Shown piece after piece: positions 23,180 through 33,293 of a DNA stretch of 64,000 nt. The DNA is from Saccharina japonica (Eukaryota; Sar; Phaeophyceae; Laminariales; Laminariaceae). Below the pieces are notes generated by a model that saw only the letters and a program-made list of their open reading frames with translations, was not told the origin of the DNA and ran no database searches. The position numbers were made by a program, and so were the translations under genes. The DNA lies in contig MEHQ01000097.1 of assembly GCA_008828725.1 (NCBI GenBank), forward strand, positions 1-64,000, in the 5' to 3' direction. The first letter of the stretch is position 1, and every line of letters starts with the position of its first letter.

Positions 23180-23375
23180 CAGGCGCATTTCGATGTCAGT
23201 CGGCGACGACGGAAAAAAAGGGGGGTGAAGTCTTCTCTTGATTGAAAACAACAAGGCACGAACCGTAGTGGAGAGGAGGGAGAAGCGCCTACTTTGCCCC
23301 TAGTGGGGAGGAGAGAGAAAGGAAGGGCGAAGACAATACGTTGGACGTGAAACAAAACTCCAAAACAAAAATATA
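23180..23375 (+). mobile_element. SINE copy, 5' truncated
   Basis: GTCTTCTCTTGATTG, GAGAAGCGCCTACTTTGCCC and GGAAGGGCGAAGACAATACG match the SINE body; an A-rich end follows. Confidence 0.65.
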
Positions 23376-23446
23376 GAGTAGTAGCGGTTCACTTGAGGAG
23401 CTGAATCGGTCAGAAAAACAAAACATTGAACCAAAACCTGATTAGG

Positions 23447-24247
23447 CGCATGTTACGGTAGCCTGTATGCAGGTGCACCTGCATACAGGTCATTTTCTGA
23501 GAGTGGTCACTTGAGGAGCTCTATACCTTCACACAAAAACTGATTGTGGAGGGAACTCAAAGCGCTACCCGACGCACAATCCTATGGGCAAAGTACTAAA
23601 AATTAAACAAATTGCAACACAAGAATATAGTTCCGACGCGTTTTTTTTTCTGAGCTTGGTCTCTCAAGGAGCTCTACCTCGCCCAAAAACTTATTTTTAA
23701 GATGAAATACAAGCGCCACTCGGTGAACAATGCCATGGCCTAGGTATACGCGAGAGCATATTCCCATAAACTAAATGACATTCTGACGATTTTAGGTTAA
23801 GGAGCACCGTCATTCAGAACATATTTTGCCAAAAAGTGTCACTGGGACTGCCTCTATCGTAGCACGTATCATGAGTCATTCCACCGATATGAGATCGGCC
23901 GTGTCCGTAGATAGATGTATTATCTTGTATTGTATCGCCCTCTCTTCACCCGCGCACACGGTACTCTCGTGCGCCTTTCACCCGCTACGATAGAGGTGAA
24001 ACCCATAATTTTCCTGGGGCTCCCCTAACTTAAGGAGCGCTCCATATAATACCTCTCCGAAAAATAGGTTTTGCAGGAAAATAAATGTGCTACCAGATGA
24101 GCAATTCCATGATCTGAGTCTAGTATGAAAAATACTACAACAAAAAAATGAAATTCCGACGATTTTCCTTTTATACTTTAATAGATCATTCCGAAACCGT
24201 TTCAGCCAAAAAAAACGGTATACCTACCTCTATCGTAGGACGCGTTC
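23447..24247 (+). mobile_element. Three family A MITEs in series
   Basis: One copy starts GCATGTTACGGTAGCCTGTA (with a CCTGTATGCAGG palindrome) and runs into a second near 23640 that ends TCTATCGTAGCACGTATC (about 23870). A third runs from about 23981 (CGCTACGATAGAGGTG) to ATCGTAGGACGCGTTC. Confidence 0.7.
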
Positions 24248-24726
24248 ATCACCTCTAGTGACTGCCACCCCCCCCCCCCCCCCCCCCATTGCCGGTAATT
24301 TTTGTTCAGGATATCTCTGTGTTTTCTCCGAGCTGTATCGACCACGGGGTGCTTGGTTGGAGCGATCTCGACATGGCGTCGTGCGTGCCTGAGCTTGGCC
24401 TGCCCACAGACAAACGCTGCGTGAGTGGGGTTAGCGACGTCTAAAAACGTGGAATGGAGTCTGGGTATATACAGCCTTCCACGTTATATAAGGTGATTGT
24501 GCGTCGGCACGACTTATTCCTCTTGGGTATTTCAGTGAGAAAATTTCACGATGAAAAACGTGTCGATTGCAGCGACGGCAAATGTAGCATTTTTGGGGAA
24601 TCCATGGTACATATTCATGTCCCGAGTCGCGATGGAAAGGAGTTGTACACGATACGGGTGCAACAACACGACCAGAGTAACGTGTGCCGCGCTCACGCTG
24701 CTCGTGGTGGTTTTGGTCGGATGGAA

Positions 24727-25222
24727 GCGTGCAATAATAGAGGTAGCACGTTTCGGCTGGATTTATTTCTGAATACTTAGGCACCTTAAGAGCAATCCCA
24801 CGGTAGGGGTACCACGTTTAGGCTCAATGCTTTCTGACCGGTTGTGCTCCTCGCGCGTGTAACTACCGTATACTATTATTATTTTACCGGTATATTTGTT
24901 TTTGGACTATCGCATTCCAAGGGTTGGTCGGGTTGCGCGAACGAATGTTTCCGAAGTCCTGTTTCGGGTGAGATATTGAGCTCGTCATGTGAGGAGCTCA
25001 GCAAAATCTGCTGCGCCCCTACCGTCGGATGACTCTTAATATAAATTCGTTGTTTTTTCACTCGTGTGTCGTCATATTGTTCAGTTCATACGCAGGCGGT
25101 GAGGCTGTTCATCGGGAGGCTCTTTTTATTGTCCTCCGAAATCAGTGTTAGGGTTAGGTATAGACCTCCTCAAGTGACGCTGCTCAGAGAAAAACTGGTG
25201 AACCTCTGTCGTAGCCTGTAAT
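24727..25222 (-). mobile_element. Family A copy interrupted by a family B element
   Basis: The left part reads CGTGCAATAATAGAGGTAGC to GGCACCTTAA. The right part resumes at TTAATATAAATTCG and ends TGTCGTAGCCTGTAATC. The interruption (24790-25035) is a family B element in the family A TTAA site. Confidence 0.75.
24790..25035 (+). mobile_element. Family B MITE with perfect TTAA duplication
   Basis: GAGCAATCCCACGGTAGGGG to ACCGTCGGATGACTC, with TTAA at 24786-24789 and 25036-25039. Confidence 0.88.
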
Positions 25223-25480
25223 CATGCTATGACAAAAGGTGCAACCATGTTTTAGCCTTCTGCGTGGTCGCTTGAGGAGCTCTATACTAATAGCAGATCA
25301 CCCAAAAACAGATTTTGGAGGAACGTAAAAGTGCTATGCGTACGAGTACCTGATGAACAAATACCATGCCCTAAGTATATAATGAAGACGATGGGGAGAC
25401 AAGAATTAAAGCCCGACGATGTTGTCGTTCAGAAAACTAGCTCCGCCGAAAAGTGCTACCCCTAGACCGCAGCACGCCTT
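25222..25480 (+). mobile_element. Family A MITE
   Basis: ATCATGCTATGACAAAAGG to CCGCAGCACGCC, with family landmarks TTTTGGAGGAACGTAAAAGT and CCGACGATG. Confidence 0.65.
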
Positions 25481-25974
25481 CCACGTTGCTACAAATATGT
25501 ACATTGGCACGGCTTAACCCTCTTTAGAGCAAATAACAGTAATGTCGAATGCAGCATTGGGGGGTCTGGTACAGATCAGTGTCACGAGTTACGATGGAAA
25601 GGGGAGCCGTACGGCTCAAGGGCAAACAATACGGTCCTATTAATAGTAGTAGTGCCCTGCTCTGTTGAGCGCCCACGCTTTTTGTAGACGGCTGATAACA
25701 CAAAGTGTATCGTTTTTATTAAAGCCGCGATCTCGAGGTCCCGAACGGGTTGAGCCACTACACCGCAGTAGTTCTCCGTGGTCAGCATAACGACGTATCC
25801 TATATGCGTGTGATCATAGAGGTGCGCAATGTTTTTGTTTTGAGCCCCTCTCTTGAGAAGGTCTATACTTACAGTAAACGTTGATTTTGAAGGCAACTAA
25901 AAGTCTTACCTGATGAACAATCCCTTGCTCTACATACAGTAAGTGTACTGTGAAACATATGCCAACAAGCGTTT

Positions 25975-26220
25975 GAGCAACCCCGCGGTAGGGGTACCAC
26001 TTTTTGGGTCCATATTTTCCGACAGGTTGAGCTCCTCACGTGAGAAACCACCGGATACGAACGATATTTTACTGATATGTTTGCTTTTGCACTACGGCAT
26101 TGTAAGGTTTGGTCGGGTTGCTCGAACGAATGTTTCCAAAGTCATGTTTCGGATGAATTATTGACCTCCTCGTGTGAGGAGCTCAGAAAAATCGGCTTCG
26201 CCCCTACCTTGGGATGAGGC
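25975..26220 (+). mobile_element. Family B MITE with perfect GTTT duplication
   Basis: GAGCAACCCCGCGGTAGGGG to CCTTGGGATGAGGC, flanked by GTTT at 25971-25974 and 26221-26224. Confidence 0.88.
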
Positions 26221-26624
26221 GTTTTTTGGGTAAGGGTTTCGATCATTCAGAAACTCTTTCGTCCGAAACGTTCTCTACCTCTATTGTAGCACGCGACACA
26301 TGGTATAATGTTAAGGGTTCATCGTTGTTTTCCTGAGGTTCCTTCACTTGAGGACGCCTGAAAAATAAATGACTGACTGAAGGCACATGGACACGCTTGC
26401 TGAAACAAAAAAAAATGACTCCCCAAAAAGTTTGGGGGTAAGGCACCCCGTCGTTCAGAAAATAGTTCCTCTAAAAAGTGCTACCCATACCCTTATCGTA
26501 GCACGGATCACCGCGCCATAGCCTACGGTAGCGCATGCGTCGTCGTCTACAGTAGGGCTTTGCCTAATGTCGAGCATTCTCGGTTGTCGTATGTACGTAC
26601 TGGTACTATGCGTGCCCGACCCAG

Positions 26625-26744
26625 GAAACAACGTGCACGTTTGGAGAGGAGGGGCACCCCACCAGCGAAAGGTGCGAGGGAACGCTGGACGTTGGCCTGA
26701 GGTGGAGCGTGACTCGGTCTGCCGACGGCTGGACGACTCTGCAG
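26625..26744 (+). CDS. Esterase exon e: helix between Asp and His segments
   Basis: Encodes ETTCTFGEEGHPTSERC, then EGTLDVGLRWSVTRSADGW and TTLQ. In Notum this stretch is the segment ending in a helix of the form EGLRLYIxxLGxEL, and EGTLDVGLRWSVTR fits that place. The acceptor is GACCCAG at 26624, the donor GTACTA after CTGCAG at 26745, phase 0 both sides, which joins the exons on either side in frame. Identity rests on position and a weak match. Confidence 0.62.
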
Positions 26745-26862
26745 GTACTACTGTAGTACAGACAGACAGACAGACAGAGACGCCCTTATCCCGTTGGTGT
26801 GCCTGCAAATCACGGGCGTGTCGCGAGCTGACTCATTATCGGAAGCTTCACGTTCGCAGGTA

Positions 26863-27095
26863 GAGGTGCACCAAAGTTTCCCTGAGGTTCCTCACTTTGA
26901 GCAGCTCTACGACGTATACCTCCCCCCCAAAAAATGGATTTTGAGATTTAAAAAAAAAAAAATACAAAAATCTCAACCGGATCAACAATTAATTCCAAGG
27001 CCTATGTAGTAAAACGAAAGGATAGGTGAAGGAACCCCGTCATTCATAATTTTGTTTTAGCGAAGTTCGTCTACTTCTCCTATCGTAGCACGCCT
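26863..27095 (+). mobile_element. Family A MITE, 5' end altered
   Basis: GGTAGAGGTGCACCAAAGTT to TCCTATCGTAGCACGCC with a long A run in the middle. Confidence 0.65.
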
Positions 27096-27140
27096 GAGGT
27101 AAGCAAGCAATGCCACCAAGATGCATGCTACCTTAGACTG

Positions 27141-27409
27141 GTGCTACGGTAGGGGGGTCATGTATATATAGGTGTTTGTTTTTCACCTGCACAGAGCCAC
27201 TCTGCCAAGCGACTGCTTTACTGCGTTGTACTCATAACCTTTTTTTGCTTTTTTTTTGTTGTTGTTCTGTATGCACCGCCATTGGAGATTATGTTACGTA
27301 ACGCCAACAAACTATGTTTAGGTCCAATATTCCGTTAGATTCGGAGCCACTCGACCGAGTGGCCAAAACCCGGTAGTGAAAATATGGGTACCCCCCCTAT
27401 CGTAGCACC
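27141..27409 (+). mobile_element. Family I MITE
   Basis: GTGCTACGGTAGGGGGGTCA to CCCCCTATCGTAGCAC. Good TIRs; interior matches 20195-20466. Confidence 0.78.
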
Positions 27410-27417
27410 AGTCCTTA

Positions 27418-27673
27418 AGGTCGAGGTGAACCATGTTTTGGTCTGAGGATGGTCACTTGAGGAGGTCTATACGCCTCTCCCAAAAGCTGATTTTGGGCGA
27501 AACTAAATATGCTACCCGGGTGACCAATCCCATGGCCTAAGCATACAGTGGATACTGTTGCGACATTGTGAACACGATACGTGAAGTGCGACGACTTTGG
27601 GTTAAGGAGCCCGATCGCTCATAAACCTTTTCAGCCAAAAAAACGGTATACCTGCCTCTATCGTCGCACGTGT
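27418..27673 (+). mobile_element. Family A MITE
   Basis: TCGAGGTGAACCATGTTTTG to CTCTATCGTCGCACGTGTC, interior intact. Confidence 0.75.
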
Positions 27674-27689
27674 CCCTAATGTGAGTCTC

Positions 27690-28020
27690 AATTCTTCGCA
27701 CGAGGAGATCAAATATAGAAATAACCCGAAACACGACTTCGGAAGAAGTTTGTTCCCGCTACTACGTACCCGATCTCAACATTTGTATGCGCTGTATGCG
27801 CTGTATGAGCTAGTCCTAAAACCAACACCCGTAACGCCTTAAGAACTGGTCCCCACGAATTGGGGGACAAACTACTTGGAATTATAGTCTGAGACATTTT
27901 TTTCAGTTCTGAATGGGTTAAAAGGTGAACGTATCGAACTAAATAACCAGGAAGATGCTCGCGCAAGAAGATCCACCGGTTCAACACATGTTTGGCCCAA
28001 AACGTGTACAAGCCCTACCG
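27690..28020 (-). mobile_element. Family B-like copy with a family P insertion
   Basis: Ends in GCCCTACCGTGG and contains a family P element at about 27831-27917 (CAGTTCTGAATGG then TTAA at 27918). Confidence 0.5.
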
Positions 28021-28346
28021 TGGCGAACGACAGTTTGACCAACCTTTTTGCGACTGATGAAAACTACCCAAAACTCGTTTTTGTTTTCGCAACGTAATTC
28101 GCCATACCATAGGCCTACTACTAGTAGTAGTAGTAGTAGTAGTAGTAGTTTGGGATCTCTTTTATCGTTTTAAGGGGCACGTTTGTAGCTTATACCAAAA
28201 CGCGTTCTTTCTATGGATCAGGTAAAATAGCCCCCTAGGGCGAGGACCCTCGTAGTATCTCCCGATACGCCCCTAACTCTACCGCAGCATGCATCATCCC
28301 GCTGCTCATCTTCGTTTTAGCTTCGTCGCTGACAATTAGCCTCAAC

Positions 28347-28792
28347 ATATGCGTGCTACGATACAGGTATATGGTGTATGGTATATGGTATACCTTTTTT
28401 TGGCTGACACGGTTTCGGAGTGGCGGGGCTCCTTAACCCTAACCCAAAATCGTCGAAATTCCATTGTTTTGGGCTGCAACACTTTTCGTTGTCTAGTTAG
28501 TCCATGGAGCCGTTCATCGGGCAGCACATTTGTTTTATCTCCAAACTCAGGTCTTGGGTGACTCACTATTAGTATACATTACTTAACACTATTAGTATAG
28601 AGCCCCCCAAGTGAGGAGCCTCTCCTGTATGCAGGTGTCCTGTATGCAGGCGTCCTGTATGCAGGTGTCCTGTATGCAGGCGTCCTGTATGCAGGTGTCC
28701 TGTATGCAGGCGTCCTGTATGCAGGTGTCCTGTATGCAGGTGTCCTGTATGCAGGTGTCCTGTATGCAGGTGCACCTCTGCTGTAGCGTGCG
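28347..28792 (-). mobile_element. Family A MITE carrying an expanded 15-bp array
   Basis: Starts TATGCGTGCTACGATACAGG and ends CTGCTGTAGCGTGCGTC. Between its GAGCCCCCCAAGTG and GTGCACC landmarks sits the array at 28624-28770. Confidence 0.8.
28624..28770 (+). repeat. Ten copies of a 15-bp palindrome-based repeat
   Basis: CCTGTATGCAGG followed by TGT or CGT, ten times without indels. The spacer order is T, C, T, C, T, C, T, T, T and then the normal TGC. Single copies of CCTGTATGCAGG occur at the same place in other family A elements. Confidence 0.95.
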
Positions 28793-29002
28793 TCACAGCA
28801 TATTTCGTGAGCCTGTTTGGTATGGGTCGAACGCAAAATGACGCCCAGAATATTGACCGATGCGCCCCTAACCTCTGCTACCGAGGCATACATCACCGCA
28901 CTTCCCATTTTTGTTTTTTCAAATGCTTATCTTTCAACAAGGAGCCCCAAAAACGCACCCTTAAATTTTCCCTCGCCCATCTTTCCCGGTGTTTTGCTTC
29001 GG

Positions 29003-29372
29003 ACGCCTGCTTCGATAGAGGTAGCCCTTTTGGCAAAAAAATAGTGTATGAATGACCTATTATTATTTAAATCCTCCTTAACCCATTCAGAACGGAAAAA
29101 CATATCCCACACTACGTACGTAGCTCCAAGTAGTTTGTCCCCAAATGTGTGGGATCAGTCCTTAAGGGGTTAACCCAAAAACGTCGGAACGCCATCTTAT
29201 TTTGGCAATCAGGCTTTTTGTTCTCCTACGAGGCTTTCATATTTTGTATCGGGTTGCGCTTTTTATATGTTTTTTAATCAGTGTTTGGGTGAGGTATAGA
29301 GCTCACCTCAAGTAACCACATCCTCAGAAAATGGCCTGTATGCAGGTGCACCTCTACCTTAGCATGTTTCTT
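29003..29372 (-). mobile_element. Family A MITE with a family P insertion
   Basis: GGACGCCTGCTTCGATAGAG to CTACCTTAGCATGTTTC. A family P element occupies 29082-29169 between TTAA 29078-29081 and TTAA 29170-29173, at the family A TTAACCC. Confidence 0.82.
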
Positions 29373-29410
29373 CGTTTTTTTTGTTGCTGTGCGGATATTT
29401 GTTTTGTCAG

Positions 29411-29479
29411 ATTGACGGCACGAGCCTGCGCGACGCTATGCAGCAGTGGTGGGGAGGGCGGGGCAACGCTTCAGAGCAG
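29411..29479 (+). CDS. Esterase exon f: short C-terminal segment
   Basis: Encodes IDGTSLRDAMQQWW then GGRGNASEQ (23 codons). Notum has xGTSLPRALHCW here, and pectin acetylesterases have an equivalent helix ending in Trp. The acceptor is TGTTTTGTCAG at 29410, the donor GTGAGT at 29480, phase 0 both sides. In known members the catalytic His lies about 20 residues before this helix, so an additional small exon should lie in 26745-29410. I could not place it. Confidence 0.76.
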
Positions 29480-30573
29480 GTGAGTCAGCTTTTGTTTGTT
29501 GTCGTTTGTTTCTCAGATCGGACAGATAGGTGACTCATCCCACCGTGTGATATAGGGATTGCACACGTCTGTGTTTCAATAATGTGTCCGACCGGTTACA
29601 CTATTACCGAGAATCATAGTAAATGTGACCAAATATAGTTATAGCGAAAAATAGGGGAAAATACTGTTTTGTTTTGGGCAGCGGCCAAAAAAAGGTACAC
29701 CTGGTCCGTCCGGGGCCAAAACCAGGTACCTACTAAAATCAAGTTTAAAACGCACCCCACGAACCTGCCGTTCCTTGCAACGCAAAGTAGAGTTTTTTCA
29801 TGTTCTCTGTGCTCGCCCGGTGGCTACGTATACGAATCGCTGCTATTAATAGAACGAGGGACGAACGCCTGCTGCTGTATTCTCCCTTCTCAGCTTGCGA
29901 CACCTCTGGTATTCCAAGTCAGCCACAATCCCGAAGGGGAGCCTTATATGTCGTATTATTTCGGCGGAGGTGTGCAGGCAGATAATATGTGTGTCGCTCG
30001 AGTGGCGTGTGGTGCGAGGTGCGAAGGGAGGAGGGGGTTTCCGCGTACGTCGGCATTTGTATAGGGGGCATAGGGTGGAACTATGAAGGGCTTAAAAACG
30101 ACAAAAAAAAGGTGAAAGTCAAGCAGAGTAGACAAAAACAGGTATACCTCGGCTCGAAGAGGCAAAAACAGGTACAACGAGTTTTGGACCAATGGCAGGG
30201 CACGTAGAGCGCGTTTTTTACTTGAGTTTAAGTATGTACCTGTTTTAGGCCGCAAACGGACCAGGTATACCTTTTTTTGGCCGCTACCCTTTTTTTTTGT
30301 GTGTACCGTAAGTCTTATTTACTATGCCCCTCCGTAATACCAGTGAGGTATAAACTGCCTTTCTAGCGTTTTGTTTTTTGACACTACGAAGCGCGCACTT
30401 GTAGCAAATGAATATGGGTCGCTCTACGCGAACAAAGTTTTAAGTTTTTCCAGGTTTCGGGTGAGACATTGAGCGCCTCGGCAGGGGAGCTCATAAAATA
30501 AGCCGCCACCCCTACCTCGTAGTGTGTTCCGTGGCATGGACACAGATGCATCACGATCTACAGCAGGTGTTAT

Positions 30574-30690
30574 TACAGGGGGCCATGGTCAGCAGGACCT
30601 AAATATGGTTAGTACAAAGAGGAAAATATAGAGTACTTACTGTAGGAGTTTTGTGTATACCGTAAGGCCTATTTGCCATGGACCCCCGTG
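30574..30690. mobile_element. Family F palindromic mini-element
   Basis: CAGGGGGCCATGGTCAGCAGG to CCATGGACCCCCGTG, in an esterase intron; a diverged copy. Confidence 0.5.
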
Positions 30691-30987
30691 ATAGTTATAG
30701 AGGCTCAATATATATACGCTCGTACGAATGTATCTACGATTATGATGTTGGGTTGAGCGAGATATGTTTGTATAGCGCAGATGCATATATATATATATAT
30801 ATATCCCGGGCAACTACTAGTACATGATATAAGCCAGGCGTATCGCAAACGGCTGCAACGTGATCTACAGTAGATTCCTATTGGACACTATGGTTGGTGC
30901 TCACTAAGTACCAACCGAAGCGGACCACCCATATATTGGTTGTGGTTTCGACTGAGACAATGGTTAGGGTCACTGGGTTCGTGTATA

Positions 30988-31232
30988 TGACACATGCTAC
31001 GATAGAGGTGCACCATGTTTTTTCTGAGCTCCTTACTTGAGGGGCGTCATACCTCACCGAAAAAATGATTTCGGAGGGGAAAAAAAGTGCTGGCCGGATG
31101 AGGAACGTCATGACCGAAGTATACTCTGAAGCATTATTCGTAACAAAAATGAAAGTCCGACGAACTTGGGTTAAGGAGGCCGATCGTTCAGAAAACGATT
31201 CAGTTAAAAAGTGCTACCTCTACCGTAGCACG
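30988..31232 (+). mobile_element. Family A MITE, subfamily with ATTATTCGT
   Basis: ACACATGCTACGATAGAGGT to TACCGTAGCACGCATC. Its interior (GACCGAAGTATACTCTGAA, ATTATTCGTAACAAAAATG) is nearly the same as the copies at 49187, 58179 and 63803, which suggests a recently active subfamily. Confidence 0.82.
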
Positions 31233-31669
31233 CATCTAATATTCGTATCGCAATCGGCAGCAGTGAAACTCCGACCATGATGAACGTTGGTCCCTATTTA
31301 GTGCCGGTAAACGCAAGGAAAAACTACAGGCACTATAGCGGCAAGCGGCACTACTCCGCGCTCTGCCGCACTGGTTAATCCCATCTGTGTGCAAACCGAC
31401 CCCACAGGCACTACGAAAATTGTGCAACCGGCGCTACTCAACAGATACCCTCGCATATACCTCTGTTTCAAACACACCAGGCGCATGGTTGTACGGTTGA
31501 CGTGCACTCATGCTTTCTTTGTTTTTGAAAGGCTCCTTGCTTGAGAGAGCTCAACCAATGGGCCTCACCCAAACGCTGACTTGGAGAAAAAGGGTGCTCT
31601 CAACTCGGTGGAAAATCTCCTTGACACTACTGTGCAAACCCGCGCATGTGATTCCAACGATATTACGTG

Positions 31670-32160
31670 CCTCATAAGGCTCACGCCTTTTTGGATAGTG
31701 GTTATTCTGCTGAGGCGTATACTAACAGTCAGTAAGCGAAGTCACATGCCTTATTGAGTAGCGCCTCAGTGGACGGGTATACTAATAGTCAGTAATATAC
31801 GGCTTATGTCTTATTGGGCAGCGCATCTGAGGATTAAACCAATACCAGGCAGGCAGTAATATAAAGCATGGCTGATTGGGTAGTACTTCAGCAGAGGAAA
31901 GGAGAATACTGATAGTCAGTAATAGGCATAAGGCACATGCCTTCTTGGGTTTTTACTTGGTTGACGAGTATGCGAATGTTCAGGACAGTCATAAGCCACA
32001 TGCCTTATTGGGTAGAGCCTCAGTGGAGGGGTATACTAATTTTCAGTTATATGCTTAAGGCACATACATGCCTTGTTGAGTACGGTAGTTACTTAGTTGA
32101 CGAGTATACTAATATCCAGTAATAGTCATAAGCCACACGCCTTGTTGGGGAGTTTCATCG
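31670..32160 (+). repeat. Tandem repeat, 62-70 bp unit, about seven copies
   Basis: Each unit has a CATGCCTTATTGGGTAG-like start, CCTCAGTGGACGGGTATACT, and TAGTCAGTAATA. The starting core is also the core of the minisatellite at 53.5 kb. Confidence 0.8.
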
Positions 32161-32380
32161 GGTGAGGAGTGGCATCAAGTCATCAGACACATACTACGAT
32201 AGGATCGTACGTCTACTTTGTTTCTGCTGGGGCGCATCACTCTGTTATAGTATAGGAGGAGCTCGATAACTCACACAACTACTGACGTCGAGGGAGAAGG
32301 AAACCACAACCCGAGATGTCCTAGTTAGGCATGTGCAACGAAAAAAATGTATAACACGATATTTTTGGTAGAGTTCCCCG

Positions 32381-32649
32381 ACACGCATGCTACCTTACGG
32401 TAGAGGTGTACCATGTTTTTTTCTGAGGGCTGTCACTTGATTATAATATAGGAGCTCCATCCCTCACCCACAACCAGATTTTGGAAGAAAAAAAACTGCT
32501 ACCCGATGAACAATCCCACGGACTAACTATAAATTGAATAATACTGCAACCCAAAAAAAATGGAATTCTGACGATTTTGGGTTAAGACACCCCTTATTTC
32601 TGGAACCTTTTCAGCCAAAATGTAAGTGCTATCTCTTAGTAGCACGCAT
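32381..32649 (+). mobile_element. Family A MITE
   Basis: ACACGCATGCTACCTTACGG to CTTAGTAGCACGC; interior in family order. Confidence 0.75.
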
Positions 32650-32834
32650 GGCATGTTTTAGCAGCCAAGCAAGGCCACCCTCGCCGAAGGAAACCTCTCG
32701 GCCCGTTGTGACACGTAGTACCTCTCTTTGTTTGCGTGCGTCTATATGCATGCGACGATACCCCCGACTATTTAGGTACATCATATATATCTAAATATAT
32801 ATATATATATGTGAACGGCATGTACTGTACGCAG

Positions 32835-32901
32835 GTGCTGATCCTGTGCGACGTAGTATGCGACGGGTTCATCTGGAATCCCTCCTGCTTGAGCCACACT
32901 A
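32835..32901 (+). CDS. First copy of the esterase terminal exon (alternative or decayed)
   Basis: After TGTACGCAG the frame reads VLILCDVVCDGFIWNPSCLS, parallel to VLLFDTCDGFICNPSCMS in the intact copy at 33132. Cys of DTCDGF is kept but the Cys before NPSC is Trp. The frame continues open past the duplicated part, without the membrane-segment ending of the third copy. Either an alternative last exon or a relic of duplication. Confidence 0.45.
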
Positions 32902-32995
32902 CTACTGTATGCGACGACATGCTCGACTTTTTTTACACAATCATTCATGTTATTATACATGTGGGCGCTGTGTGTGCTGTATGTGCTGCATGCAG

Positions 32996-33049
32996 GCGCT
33001 CCTGTTCGACACACGGGACAGGTTCGTCTACAATTCCCTCCTGCATTGA
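32996..33049 (+). pseudogene. Second copy of the esterase terminal exon, broken
   Basis: After GCTGCATGCAG the frame reads ALLFDTRDRFVYNSLLH and stops. Relative to the other copies one T is added before CCCTCCTGC (AATTCCCTCCTGC), which shifts the frame and destroys NPSC; the first Cys is also lost (DTRDRF). The damage is described only; this copy looks non-functional. Confidence 0.6.
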
Positions 33050-33131
33050 AACTAGACTATAAACATGCCAGGATATCCACAACGTTCGATCCTTACCGTG
33101 TTTGCACTTGCTGTACTCGGCCTGTATGCAG

Positions 33132-33293
33132 GTGCTCCTGTTCGACACCTGTGACGGTTTCATCTGCAACCCCTCCTGCATGAGCCGGATTCTCCCGGGG
33201 TCGCGGGCCGAAACCGACGGGCTGTTCGTGTGGATGTGCGTGTCGGTCATCCTGGTCTCCGCGCTACTGGTTCTTGGAGCCGGTGAGGGATAA
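33132..33293 (+). CDS. Esterase terminal exon with C-terminal hydrophobic segment
   Basis: Encodes VLLFDTCDGFICNPSCMSR, then ILPGSRAETDGLFVWM, then the hydrophobic CVSVILVSALLVLGAGEG and a TAA stop. Notum ends its domain with HLVDSCPWPHCNPSC; the DxC...CNPSC pattern is kept here, giving the final disulfide-forming Cys. The 20-residue hydrophobic tail with almost nothing after it suggests a C-terminal membrane anchor or GPI-type signal. The acceptor is CCTGTATGCAG at 33131, phase 0, compatible with exon f. Confidence 0.82.
   Translation: MLLFDTCDGFICNPSCMSRILPGSRAETDGLFVWMCVSVILVSALLVLGAGEG

Larger units (their letters stand above)
24475..25640 (+). repeat. Two diverged copies of a 150-bp unique-looking segment
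   Basis: About 24475-24660 and 25485-25620 share CTTCCACGTT, TCGGCACGACTTA/TTGGCACGGCTTA, GTCGATTGCAGC/GTCGAATGCAGC and CGATGGAAAGG in order. Neither gives a convincing protein. The two lie on either side of an A+B nested insertion. Confidence 0.5.
11807..33293 (+). other. Gene span: Notum/pectin acetylesterase-like esterase
   Basis: Seven recognised exons (11807-12137, 17227-17350, 17665-17787, 20566-20721, 26625-26744, 29411-29479, 33132-33293) give about 360 residues whose order matches the alpha/beta-hydrolase family that includes plant pectin acetylesterases and animal Notum. Phases of the junctions I can test agree (2, 0, 0, 0, 0, 0). Known members are secreted or luminal carboxylesterases that remove acetyl or acyl groups. 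The C-terminus here has a hydrophobic segment, so the enzyme may be membrane-held. Missing: the initiating exon(s), and the short exon expected between 26744 and 29411 with the catalytic His. Introns are 0.3 to 5.9 kb in this model and filled with MITEs. Confidence 0.8.

Noticed and set aside
26794-26865. Exon with the missing catalytic His (reads ACRELTHYRK)
   Set aside because: The possible donor leaves phase 2, which does not fit exon f, and the residues around Cys and His do not match the family.
28624-28770. CRISPR-like array
   Set aside because: Units are contiguous 15-mers with no spacers, inside a eukaryotic MITE.
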